Shown one piece after another: positions 14,481 to 48,041 of a stretch of 64,000 bases of DNA. Below the pieces are notes generated by a model. That model ran no database searches and was not told the origin of the DNA. It saw only the letters and a list, made by a program, of their open reading frames with translations. The stretch's first letter is position 1, and every line of letters begins with the position of its first letter. The DNA is taken from assembly GCF_028389875.1 (NCBI RefSeq), contig NC_084665.1, positions 806,001 through 870,000 of the forward strand, given 5' to 3'. Position numbers and translations under genes: made by a program. The stretch comes from Rhea pennata (lineage: Eukaryota > Chordata > Aves > Rheiformes > Rheidae).

Positions 14481-15330
14481 GTGCCCACGCGGCTTTCGGC
14501 TAGCACAGCACCATCCCTTCCTTGGCACGGCCAGCGTTGCTCGGCTCAACTGGGCGCTTTTTCAGGCAAACTCCTACCGTTCCCGTGGAGTAAAACACGA
14601 CGGCGCGCAGCCAGAGCAAGCCGGGCCCTGGCCCGGCGCTGTTTCAGGCGCGTCATTGACCGGCCTGAAGGTGAAGGCGGTTGGCGCCCAGAGCGGCCGA
14701 GAGCCGCCTCGTGGGCAGGCGACGCCCTCGCGCCAGCCCCGCGCGCGCCGCCCCCCCGCGATGGCCGCCGCCCGCCTTCGGGCGGCGGGGACTACAGCTC
14801 CCGGCGTGCCCCGCGCGCCCCTCCCGTGCTGCCCCGCGCGCGCGCGCGCCGCTGCAACCGTTGGGAGCATGGCGGCGGGCGGCGAGGCGCTGGCGCTGCC
14901 CGCCGAATGGCGGCTCTACCTCGTCCCGGCCCGCGCCGCCACCTTCCGCAACTGGCCCTTCACCGAGGGCTGCGCCTGCACGCCGGAGAGGGTGAGCCTG
15001 GCGGCTCGGTCCGGCCGGAGGGGCCCCCAGCCCGGGCGCGGCTGACGGCCCCTCCCGCCGCGCCTCTGCCCGCAGATGGCGGCGGCGGGGTTCGTGCACT
15101 GCCCCAGCGAGAACTGCCCGGACGTGGCCCAGTGCTTCTTCTGCTTCAAGGAGCTGGAGGGCTGGGAGCCCGACGACGACCCCCGGTGAGGGCGGGCGCG
15201 CCGCGCTGCTCTGCGGGCAGCGAGGGCTCCCGGGGAGCCGCTCGGGGCTGCTGCGTGCGCGGCGGGAGAGCGCGGTTGCGTGCGCGTCTTGCTCTCGGCG
15301 TGACTGCTTTGTGTTTTTCCTCCTGTTAGG
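14480..15330. promoter_or_regulatory. CpG-island promoter of the survivin-like gene
   Basis: Composition shifts abruptly to GC- and CpG-rich sequence, including CG-dinucleotide runs near 14836-14850, around the start codon at 14869 and into the first intron. No TATA box is visible. This fits a housekeeping or cell-cycle promoter. The boundaries are visual estimates. Confidence 0.75.
14791..14809 (+). promoter_or_regulatory. ZNF143/STAF (SBS)-type promoter motif
   Basis: The sequence ACTACAGCTCCCGGCGTGC closely fits the known ZNF143/THAP11 promoter motif (ACTACAnnTCCCRGmRTGC). It lies about 60 bases upstream of the survivin-like start codon inside the CpG island. The match is by eye and binding is inferred. 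Confidence 0.65.
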
Positions 15331-15775
15331 GAGGAACACAGAAAACACTCCGCTGGCTGCGCTTTTCTCTCTCTCCAGAAGGATCCAGCTAATCTGACGT
15401 TGCAGGAGTTCCTGAAGCTCGACAAAGAACGAACAAAAAATGCAATTGTATGTGGACATCAGCACTGTAACGTTTCCTAAATATTAAGAGTTTGAAGATT
15501 TCTGAATTTCTGAAATTTCGGTTTCTAGACCTGGAGTTGCTTAGCTGACCTCTTGAGCTCTTTTACTGTGCTGACAAATTTGTTTGCTTTCTCTGTCTTA
15601 CGTTGGGTCAGACGGTATGCCTTTTTCTGGCTTTCAGCCTTTGCCTTATAGACAATAATTTAGTAATAATGATTTATTTTTATTTTTACAGAAAAAACAC
15701 ATCTCTCAGAAGGTGACTGAGGTTGAAGATACAGCCAAGTGCATGCGTCGTGAAATAGAGAATCTTGCCTCCTAG
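14869..15775 (+). CDS. Survivin-like BIR protein (BIRC5 family)
   Basis: Four exons (14869-14991, 15076-15185, 15330-15447, 15692-15775) with compatible phases encode 144 residues, near survivin's 142. The single BIR domain has zinc ligands in CFFC, then 16 residues, H, six residues, C ([27 protein letters not shown]), and the typical [16 protein letters not shown] start. The C-terminus is the charged helix expected of survivin ([16 protein letters not shown], then [17 protein letters not shown]). Survivins act with INCENP, borealin and Aurora B in the chromosomal passenger complex and modulate apoptosis. The human KAT14-DZANK1 interval has no BIRC5 (human BIRC5 is on chromosome 17), so this may be a second survivin akin to amphibian birc5.2. 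Ortholog versus paralog is unresolved, so no symbol is given. Start chosen as the first ATG matching the family N-terminus. Confidence 0.9.
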
Positions 15776-16186
15776 GCAACTCTAGCCTCTCCCTTGCCAG
15801 TGGCATCTATCTTGCATATAGGCCCTGACATTGCCCCTTTGACTGAATCAGTGTCTTTCCTGAGAACGCTTCTGTGCTGGCCATATCTGTGAGGAGCAGA
15901 ACAGCTCTGAATTCTCCTTCAGTTACCTGATTCTGGCAAGGAAGTATGTTCTGTTTGACGCACTGCATGGATAATCTTTTTTTCTGCAGGGATTCTCCTC
16001 TTCTCCCTGTTCTTTTAATTAAGGGTTACCACTTTTTTTTTGGTTTGTTTTTACTTTTCTTAAACTTAGTTGTTACTGTTTGGGCGATGCTTGTAGCCCC
16101 AGTGTAACAAACTGTGTTTCCTGCAAAGGTTGATAGTCACTTCCATTCTTCTATTGAATATACCAATGCTTACTGACAACTTTGGA

Positions 16187-16352
16187 AATAAAAAGGGGAA
16201 GGGAGGTTCAAGACTCTTTCAGGGATTTAGGAACATGGCTGAACATGGCTAATAACTCTTAGAAGCTCATAGCAAATCTTAGTGTGCCTGTTAATGTGTA
16301 CACTTCTATTTGTAGTTGGCTGCTGCCTCATGCTGATGCATTTATAAATAAA
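16187..16352 (+). terminator. Candidate poly(A) signals of the survivin-like gene
   Basis: Two AATAAA hexamers lie downstream of the stop: 16187-16192 and 16347-16352. The second is followed by mixed T/G-rich sequence. Either could end a 400-600 base 3' UTR. No transcript data are available to choose. Confidence 0.5.
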
Positions 16353-16415
16353 AGTTGAAGGCAAAACACTGAATTGATTTTTTTACTTACTTTTCTGAAG
16401 GAAAAGAATCTGACC

Positions 16416-16421
16416 TTTAAT
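16416..16421 (-). terminator. Candidate poly(A) signal for DZANK1 (minus strand)
   Basis: On the minus strand this reads ATTAAA, about 490 bases beyond the in-frame stop of the last DZANK1 exon. It would place the DZANK1 3' end only about 65 bases from the convergent survivin-like 3' end. Position is the only evidence. Confidence 0.25.
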
Positions 16422-16910
16422 GCAACAAGCTGCACTGAATGTGATTTTAACTTGAAAATAGAAAATAAGCTAATCAGTGTATAGCTTACAATTCTGTTGA
16501 TTCAAACGTCAAACTGTCTTAAGTAACGTTCATCAGGTTTCTCTGAAATGTCTTTGTGCCTTGGAAGAGTTTCTCAGTCTTTCTTGCACAAACTCCTTTG
16601 GAAAGGAAAAGAAATCTTGCTGAATGGAGCATAGATAGTGAAGAATTGGGCTATGAACTGCTGCGAGAGGATGGGAGAATCTTTCACAAAGTAGTTGGCT
16701 GTCATGGAGCCAGGGTTGATTCTACAATCCAGTGAAGTCTGCAAACAGAACTGGACAGATGAGCTTAAATTCTTCCAAATCAAAAGCGCCTCCAGCTTGA
16801 TCCTGGGGAAGAGGCAGTTGCAATCAAACACTGGGGAGACTAACGTTCCTGCACTTTGTAATTTTGTCCAACGTTTCCTGTCCAAGCTTATTTGCAAACA
16901 ATGAAGTAAC

Positions 16911-39650
<22,740 letters not shown>

Positions 39651-39885
39651 GAGCACAGGCGGCGTTCACGGATCCGTGCGCTCACAGGGGCTCCGCCGAG
39701 ACCAGCCAAGGCGCTGCCTGCCGCCGTCCCCCTCCCCGGACTGCCGGTAACGGCCGCTGCAACGAGCGTGGACAGGTCTCAGCGCGCCGCGGGCTCGGGC
39801 CCCCGCCGCGCCCCCCTGCCCCACGCACCCCCTCCCCCGTGCCAGGCGCCACGTCCCCGCCTCTCTCTGCGCAGCCCTGCCCGCT

Positions 39886-39915
39886 CCGCTCCGCTCGACC
39901 CCGCTCCGCTCGACC
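39886..39915. repeat. 15-base tandem duplication in the divergent promoter
   Basis: CCGCTCCGCTCGACC occurs twice in perfect tandem, followed by a partial third copy (CCGCTCC). Confidence 0.85.
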
Positions 39916-40035
39916 CCGCTCCTTGGGCCCCGCTCTGGGGCCCCGCTGCCCTCCCCGCGCTGTTACCACAGGCGCCGCCAGCCCGGCCGCGCGCCCGCGC
40001 CCCCCCCCCGCCCCCCGCTCCCGCCGCGGCCGCCC

Positions 40036-40040
40036 ATTGG
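40036..40040 (-). promoter_or_regulatory. Inverted CCAAT box
   Basis: CCCATTGG on the plus strand (CCAAT on the minus) lies within the divergent promoter, 15 bases from the X-box-like site. This is a typical NF-Y context; binding is inferred. Confidence 0.6.
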
Positions 40041-40050
40041 TCCGCGTCCC

Positions 40051-40064
40051 GTTGCCCGGCGACC
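40051..40064. promoter_or_regulatory. RFX X-box-like element
   Basis: GTTGCCCGGCGACC is an imperfect palindrome close to the RFX X-box (GTNRCC-N-RGYAAC type). DZANK1 is cilia-associated and ciliary genes commonly carry X-boxes. The match is not perfect in the right half-site. Confidence 0.5.
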
Positions 40065-40090
40065 GGTGCCTGCCTGCGGGCGCGCGGCTC

Positions 40091-40098
40091 TGACGTCA
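40091..40098. promoter_or_regulatory. Perfect cAMP-response element (CRE)
   Basis: Full palindrome TGACGTCA about 54 bases upstream of the POLR3F ATG in CpG-rich sequence, a common position for CREB/ATF sites in housekeeping promoters. Confidence 0.75.
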
Positions 40099-40151
40099 CC
40101 TCCGCGCGCCGCGGCACCCTGGTACCCGCCGCCATCGCCGCCGCCACCGCC

Positions 40152-43100
40152 ATGGCGGAGGTGAAGGTAAAGCCGGAGCTCCCCGACGCCGTGGACATAG
40201 AGAACAGGTGTGTCCTGGGCCCGGCCCGGCCCGGCCCGCTGCGTCCCAGCGCAGCGAGCGAGCGGTGGCGCCAGGTCATCTCAGACCGCGCCGTCCATCC
40301 CACTGCCCTTCTCCGTCCTCATAAAACTTGGTTCTTTTCCCCCTCTCCCCTCGGGGTTACAGCAACTTCCTGCCTTCGGTTTCGCGCCGCAGCAGAACCT
40401 GGTTTTAAGCTTGCTCTTCTCCTCCCCCAGGATCATTGAACTGTGCCACCAGTTCCCTCACGGCATCACGGACCAGGTGATCCAGAATGACATGCCCCAC
40501 ATGGAGGCCCAGCAGCGAGCCATGGCCATCAACAGGCTGCTCTCGATGGTAGGCCAGCTCGGCTTCCGCGCGTTGCTCTAGCCGGGCCGGCGCGCTCTTC
40601 GCGCCCACAGGCTGCCTGGTAGAAACCTGCAGCTAGCAGATTGTCTTTGGATTTAGTGATGTAATGCCCTCAAAGTTGCCGTAACCAATTAAAATTTATC
40701 TCAAATCTTACAGTTTCTATTCATAATACAAGATTAACGTGAGTGTGTGAATTCACATGAATTTCTAGGTTTAGGAAACTACTACTAAGAAGTGCTACAT
40801 TTGTTTCTAATGTTTTTCTCAAGAGTGACTTACATGTGTCTAGAATTCTGTGGTCTTTTCCCTGTATATTAGTTTGTATGCAAAGCAGAATGTTATACTG
40901 TGCTGTAACATAACATTCCTGAGTGCAGTTGTAGTTGCAGTGGTTCATCAGGTGTTAAGACAGGTAATAATGACAAAGCCTGTTAATGATGGGGAATGAA
41001 TTAGCTAGAAACAAAAAAAGGATGTTAGCCTGTGCTAACATCCATGTGAAGCCCTTTGCCAACCCTCTGATAAAATTGCAGGATTGTGGATTACTCTGAT
41101 GACAAATAAGCAGGTGAAACATTTCGAGGAATTTTTGTAACTCTTAGAAATTTCCCCCATCTCAGGGGGCATTTCCCTTTATTTTATCAGGACCTAGCTT
41201 AAGATAAGAGTGAGGATCACAGCCAACAACTTCTGGCCCATATTCAGCAATAGATAGAACCAAGTCTCAATAGCTTCTATGTGGTGTGAGCTTGAATATC
41301 AGCTAAATGTTCAAGTTCTTAAAGATCAGCATTCCTTTCAGTTCATTAGGTAACTGCTTCATAGGCAAGTAGAGTCAGGAGAGAAAACAGACTGGGTGGA
41401 GTGGGTGGTGCAAAGAAGCAGCAATTGCCTTCTGGGAAGAGGGGGTAGTAGAAAGTGTCCAGATTGATAAAGTTTCTGTTTGTGAGTTGTTTGTTCTGTT
41501 TGATTGATTTTTTCTTTTCTTCATAAGCAAAACTTGAACAGGACTGCAGTGCCTGGTGCTGCAACTAATTTAATCTGTCTTTTCATTTTTTCTGCTTATA
41601 GATATGAGGTTTACAAACACAATGGATAAGAGCTTATTTTCTACAACTTTTCAGTGGGTTGGCTAAATTTCACAGGGAGGCTTCAGTGATAGTTAACTCT
41701 CTAGAACTTGCTTAAAATAGATACCTTGGGAGTAGGGGGAGAGATCCAATACTCACATTAAACGTGGGAAGAACTGCAGTGAGAACAAGCCTTAGTAAGC
41801 ATCAGGGACTTCACATGAGGTAAGTACTTCACCTGTGGAAAAGCATCGAGCAGGGTCATCTTGAGGTGTTAGCTCCAATCAACCACATAGTGCAAATCCT
41901 TAAGAAATAAGGCTGTAACTATGGGGAATAGATTAGCTAGCAATGAAGAGGTAAATATTAAGCTTATGCTCTTATATGCATTTATGTTCTTGGCTTGTCT
42001 AATTGCTTGCTTCTTGCTTCAAAACAGGAAATAAGAAATTGCCTAGTTCAGTCGGATAGGACACATCCTGTGTATGACAGCTGTTAGTAACTTGCCTCTG
42101 AGAGTTATTGGCAGTCCTGACTGGCACTTTCCCAGTGATTTTTATTTATTTTTTTATTTTAAGAAAGCTTTGCTACTGGAAATCATAGTTTTTCAAGTCT
42201 ATTGTTCAGCAGAGCTTTAACTTGGTTTCTGTGTGGTCATATAAATGAGCATTTTGGGGGAAAGCAAGAGAAAGGCACACTGTACAGAGGTGAAAGCTAG
42301 GAAGTGAATAGATATTGTGGGAAGAGGCTGGAACTGTATTTATTATTTCTAATAGCTGAGGGTAAATGGATACTTACAGGGAAAAACATATTTGAGTGTA
42401 TTGTTTCTAGTGGCTGGAAATGTTAGTTTTCCTTTTTTTTCATGCAGTTGACATTAAATAAGGCTTTATGTTTTATAAATAGTTTAGAAGATTCTTGCTA
42501 TTTTCTCAAACATGCTGTCTAAAGTAAAATAAATACTCTGTGCCTATCTCTCCTAGGGGCAATTGGACCTTCTCAGGAGCAATGCAGGTCTCTTATATAG
42601 AATCAAAGAGTCTCAAAATGCAAGGTAAGCCTCATATTTGTTGGATAGATGTTTGGAGCACAATTCTGTACTTCATGTGTTGCATTGCTGAGAAGACACT
42701 CCCATCTTCATTGGGCTGATGGCCGTTAACAGAATGTAATTACTCATTCCAGAAGGATACACTTAATTACCCTGAGCTGATCCTGAAAACTTTTACATAT
42801 AACGCTTTCTACTGAACAGAGGTTACTATGGAGCTAGAGCTCTAACTTGCTAGCAGAGTTCCTGATGTGGCAATGTGATCATTGTATGCTCAAGTGAAAT
42901 CCAGTTGAAGTACAGTCTGCAAACTGTGGTTCTGTGGCATTGCTCAGGTTTCAGGATTGACTTTTGTATTTGTAGCTGTTCCAGGAGATCACTTGATCTG
43001 CTACTCGTGCCCTTTATTTTGTTCATTAAAATTTACCTTCAAACCATATTTTCTGATGTCTGTGTAGATTTGAGTAGGAGATGCCTAGATTTACTTCTAG

Positions 43101-46100
43101 GAAGGAATACGCTCCAAACTTATCCTTACTATGCAGGCACCTCACTCTTTCAAATGCTTTAGAAAAAAGATACTGAATTCAGGCTTTCTCATATCAGTGA
43201 AAAAGCAATTTTCTGATTTGTCAGCGCTTCACTATCCCTTTGTATATATGCCTTGTAGAGAGTGATTATTCCAAATTATGCTCTGTGCTGTTTGACCTTC
43301 CATGGTTGTGCTAGTATGTGACTCTGAATTTCCCACTATTATGGCAAAGAACAAGTTGAGTGACTCCTGTTAATCACTTTTCTTTTTTTACCGTGGCTTC
43401 TCACTGGCAAGCTTGTCTTGATCAGGAGAGGTTTACGGTGTCATGTATTGTATTTGCCAATAGGTGACTCATTGTGTATTTTTTTTCCCATTGTGTATCT
43501 TTTTTTCCATGGTATTTGTTTTCAGTTTAAAATAAATCTAAATCCTTTCAGGCTTTACGGACTTTTCAAAAACCCTCGTGTCTGTCCTGTTTTTACAGTA
43601 AAATGAAAGGCTCTGACAATCAAGAGAAGCTGGTTTATCAAATTATAGAAGATGCAGGCAACAAAGGTAGTTTGTTCAAAGCTGTATTTGTGAATGCTAC
43701 TAACTCTGTTTATTTATAGATAGAACTGCTTCTGTCCAAAGTTTTAAATAATTGTCCAAACAATACAGATATAAAAACTAGAATGCCCTCAAGAGGACTA
43801 CAGCTAATATTTCCTGTACCTCCTTTTCTTTTTCTTTTTTTTTTTTTTTTTTTCTAAAAAAAGACATGTTTCTCCCTAGGGCAATGATTTGTCTTGGCTG
43901 ACTTTTTGTTGACTTTTTCAGAAGATTTGGAACATGAATTATGAGATTTTTGTATGGGAGTGTGACCTGAGAAATCTGTGCAGAATACTTACTACTTTAA
44001 AGAAAGCATTACGTCCTTACCAGGTTTCACAGATGTACTGCCAGCAGAAACCACTGCTAGTAACTAGGCTATTCCGGTGTTCTTTTGTACACTGCACTTT
44101 AGAGGGGACAAGTAGAACTGATGGTAATGATTCTGTTGAAGCAAAAACTTGTCATTTGAAAGTGCAAGAACTTTTCTGTGGTGTATCCTGTTAGCAGTGA
44201 AATGAGGTCTACATGCAAGAGCTTTCAGAGGAGGGGTAAAGGACAGTTCTTTGTTTCGGCAACTGCAGGGATCAGGGGTGCATTGCTTGACTTGCAATAT
44301 TGTAATGTGTGTTTTGGGTTTTTTTTTTGATCACAGTGAATCATAGAAATGAACCATTTCTGCTTGTATTCATTTCCACTAACTTTTCTGTTTTTAAACA
44401 GGTATTTGGAGCAGGGACATTAGATACAAAAGCAATCTGCCTTTAACGGAAATCAACAAGATACTGAAAAACTTGGAAAGTAAGAAACTAATTAAAGCAG
44501 TTAAATCTGTAGCGGTGAGTAATTTGTAATTTATTTTATTTTATTTTTTTTTAAACCATTTGAAATATTTGCTGCACACTGTATGTTTGGGCAAGGCATT
44601 GGGGGCAGAGAAACATGAGTTCTGCATCCACCTTTGACTATGCCCCAAGGTTTGACTTGATTTGTATGTATATGTAGTGTATAAAAACACTAAATATAAA
44701 AAATCAACTCTGACCCTTTAGAATGCAGGCTTGAGTTGTAACAGATCCAAAAAAATATAATATTTATTAAATAATCCACATACTCCTAATAAACTGATTA
44801 ACTGAGTAATGAACTGATAAACACAGCATTATTTGTATACAGTTCTGTTATTCTTACACCATTGGTAATTACACACCATTATTATCAAATTGCAGTTCTA
44901 GTACTCTTAATTCTTTACTACACACAACTATTATTATAGTTCTGTCACTGTTCAATAGCCTCTCACACCACTTAAGAAGCTGCAATTCTGTCACACTTTT
45001 CTCTGCCCTCCCACACCCGGTCTTTAGGACATGGACCTAATGGAGAGTCTCAGGGGTTGCCTAAAGGATTTCCCTCTGGCGTCCAAGGGGCTTGGGTCCA
45101 CAGGTCGGCCTCTCTGCATCTGTAGACATCTATGCTCCTGCTGTTAGCAGATCCTGTCCTCTGTTGTCTTCTGACTGATTTGATACCTTATTCTCATTTT
45201 TTGTTTCTGGATCTTCCTTTTCACCATCCTTCTACCACTCTTCCTCCATCCAGTTTAGGACAAATGAATGCTCTCTCCTGCAGCTCCTTTTCTTAAATGT
45301 TCCTCTCTTACAGATTTTTTTTTTTCTTTCAGCTATTAAAAGCTGTTGCACTTTTCTTTTACAGGCATCAAAGAAGAAGGTGTATATGCTATATAACCTA
45401 CAGCCTGATCGGTCAGTGACTGGGGGGGCTTGGTATAGTGACCAAGACTTTGAGTCTGAATTTGTTGAAGTGTTAAATCAACAGTGCTTTAAATTTCTAC
45501 AGAGTAAGGTGAGTGCTACTATTAAATTCATCTTCCATTTGTTTTGCCCAACAATACTTTTATAAAGAAAACTTGTGACAGAAAAGGTTTTCTATAGTGT
45601 TTTCCCTAAGTGTTGGCTGTTGTTATAACTGGATCAGTAAATCTCTACTGGATTTTTACTTGTTTGCCACAGCAAGTGTGGTGATGTTGCATTTCAATAA
45701 ATGCACATTTAGTACCCTTTACCAGGAATGAAACCTTCTGTCTCCAAGGCTCAATGATGAGATAGGTAGCAACGAACAGAGGACCAAAAAAACTAGTAAA
45801 AGTCATTGTTTTCCCCTCGCAGCTTCACGTTTATGAGAGGGCAGATGGCTCTATTTAGTCAACTCTTCCTAGAAGGCAATTCTTGCTATGCTAACTGCAG
45901 GAGAAGCCTGTTCCCCATTAGCTCAGTTGTAAACAAACTGCATCATTTCTCTGTTCAATTAAAATACATTTTTACCTAGCACTAAGTACAGCAGAAACTT
46001 TTAAAAAAGTAACAAAAAAAGTCAAGAAAGCTCTGAATGATGATATTCCTTCACATGAGTCTAAATCACTGCACCATTATATGCAGATGAAGGTATGAAA

Positions 46101-48041
46101 TGTATGAAGGTGCACTATCATATGTAAAATCATATTTGGCTATGCACTGCATTATCTCATGGACATTAGTCTTAAGGACATGGTTTTAAATGTTAAATAA
46201 AAAACATGTCCCAGAAATGGTTTGGAAGTCAACTTTGATACTTCAGTCTGCCTGAAACTAGACTATGCATATCTAGAAAGAGGCTCTTGATAAGTACTGA
46301 CTATAACTTATCTTGCCTTTTCCCAGGCAGAAGCAGCTCGCGAGAGCAAACAGAACCCCATGATACAAAGGAACAGCTCGTTTGCCTCTTCCCATGAGGT
46401 GTGGAAATACATCTGTGAATTGGGTATCAGTAAGGTCAGAATAGATTCATCTTGCTACTCTCAACATCATGAGTCTGTGACTAACTGCAGGAGTTGGGTC
46501 CTTCAAATACTAACTTGGTGTGGGTCTGATAAGTACTGTAGAAACCTACTGTTAGTGTAGGTGTCGGGCTTTGCTGCTTTACTGCTTTTTGAGGGGAATG
46601 AGTGATGTTGCAAGGGATTCCAGGATAACTGTACATGTGGATTTTCAAAGTTGTTCAAGAGATTTGGTATCAATATTATTTAATCAATTTCACTTTAATA
46701 ATCTGAACTAAGATACATTGTATAATTTCTCTCAAGTTTGCCTATTCACTTCAAGTAGTTTTAGAAAAAATAAAACATCGATTATTGGTCACTGTCAAAC
46801 TGATGCATCTTCAGTGGTCTGCCTTTTCTTCTTCCACAATGAATTTCACTTTAAACTCGAAACGGATCATACTAGGATGTTGCAGACCCTTGAGGAGCAT
46901 AGGGGAGTTTCTGGGAGGAAACCAGGGCTAGTGTAATCCAAAAGTGCTTCGGAGGAAAGGCATTTGTTTCTTCTTCTTTGTATCTGCACAACCCTATAAA
47001 GTGCCAGTGGGACCTGTACTTTTATGTGGGCAAAGGTAGGTAAGGATTTGTCATTCATAGTGTTTGCTTTTGTTTCTTCCTTGCAGGAGTTTACTGACAT
47101 TCGTTTTTTCCTGTATTTATCTTTCAAATTGATTCTTAGGTAGAGTTGTCAATGGAAGACATTGAAACCATTTTAAATACACTAATATATGATGGAAAAG
47201 TGGAAATGACTATTATTGCTGCAAAGGAAGGCACAGTGGGCAGTGTGGATGGACAGATGAAGTTGTACAGAGCTGTTAGTCCTCTCATACAACCCACCGG
47301 ATTAGTCAGGACACCCTGTGGACTCTGCCCTGTAAGTTACTAGTTTTGCGTATGAGTACGTGGAGGCATCCAAATACTGAATACAATCCTGCAAATACAC
47401 AACCAGTTAATACCAAACTTATGCCTGTGACTGATTCCCATGGGTTAAGCCAGCTATGCTCAAGGGGATCATCACAGATGCCTTAGTTAAGGTCTAAGAG
47501 GCAGATGCTTTAGTTTAGGCCAGGATGTTGCCCACTGCTGTGCTGTCTCTTCCCTGCACTTCATGTGAAAAGGATGCTGACACATTTAGCCTGTTTCAAA
47601 GTATAATTTTTTAAGATACATTTTCTGATCTCAAGTTTGTTCACCTCTTTGCATGTTTTAGCAAGCTAATTTGTTTCTGTCTGGCTTTTGGTCTCTTCTG
47701 CACTGATTGCAGACTGATATGTGGCTACAGCTTACCAGTGCGTCCATGCATTATTTATTACAGTGTGGTCTGTTTTGCTTTATTTATGCTCACTTTACTC
47801 TTCCTCAAAGCTGGAATTGGACTCCCTCGATTTTGGTTTGTTAGGCCAAAACTGCTGCTTGCCGACTGAGGAAAGAGCAGAAAATACTGAGAGCATGTTG
47901 CTTCCAATTAGACTATTTGTTGCATATAATTACCCTACTGACACGGTACTTTCTTTTTCTTAGGTTTTTGATGATTGCCATGAAGGTGGTGAGATTTCTC
48001 CATCAAACTGTATTTATATGACAGAGTGGCTAACGTTTTAA
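40152..48041 (+). CDS. POLR3F: POLR3F, RNA polymerase III subunit RPC6 (RPC39)
   Basis: Complete gene of nine exons: 40152-40207, 40431-40548, 42557-42624, 43599-43666, 44402-44514, 45365-45508, 46327-46434, 47140-47331, 47964-48041. They total 945 bases and 314 residues, against 316 in human. Recognised blocks include ELCHQFPHGITDQVIQNDMP, INRLLSMGQLDLLRS, KGIWSRDIRYKSNLPLTEIN, KKKVYMLYNLQPDRSVTGGA and IQRNSSFASSHEVWKYICEL. RPC6 is built of tandem winged-helix domains and belongs to the RPC3-RPC6-RPC7 subcomplex that contacts TFIIIB during Pol III initiation. The C-terminal cysteines (TPCGLCPVFDDC and SNCIYMTEWL) are the known iron-sulphur-type ligand region. No frame break. The start ATG lies in a good Kozak context (ACCGCCATGG) and gives MAEVKVKPE as in the family. 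Confidence 0.97.
40549..42556 (+). other. POLR3F intron 2
   Basis: Donor ATG|GTAGGC, acceptor TCTCCTAG. No other coding or RNA feature was recognised inside. Confidence 0.6.
43835..43853. repeat. Poly(T) tract in POLR3F intron
   Basis: T19 followed by CTAAAAA. Confidence 0.85.

Noticed and set aside
14481-15465. Long frames overlapping the survivin-like gene (282 codons + and 270 codons -)
   Set aside because: Shadows of the CpG island and of the real BIR exons; they run through confirmed splice sites and show no family resemblance.
16500-16818. Minus-strand frame FDLEEFKLICPVLFADFTGL-stop followed by about 75 more open codons
   Set aside because: Looks protein-like, but lies downstream of the recognised DZANK1 C-terminus, is not joined by phase and matches no family I know; treated as 3' UTR.
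44330-44350. Single TCATAGAAAT resembling the 3' end of avian CR1 LINEs
   Set aside because: CR1 ends carry a tandem 8-base motif and a body; one partial copy is not evidence.
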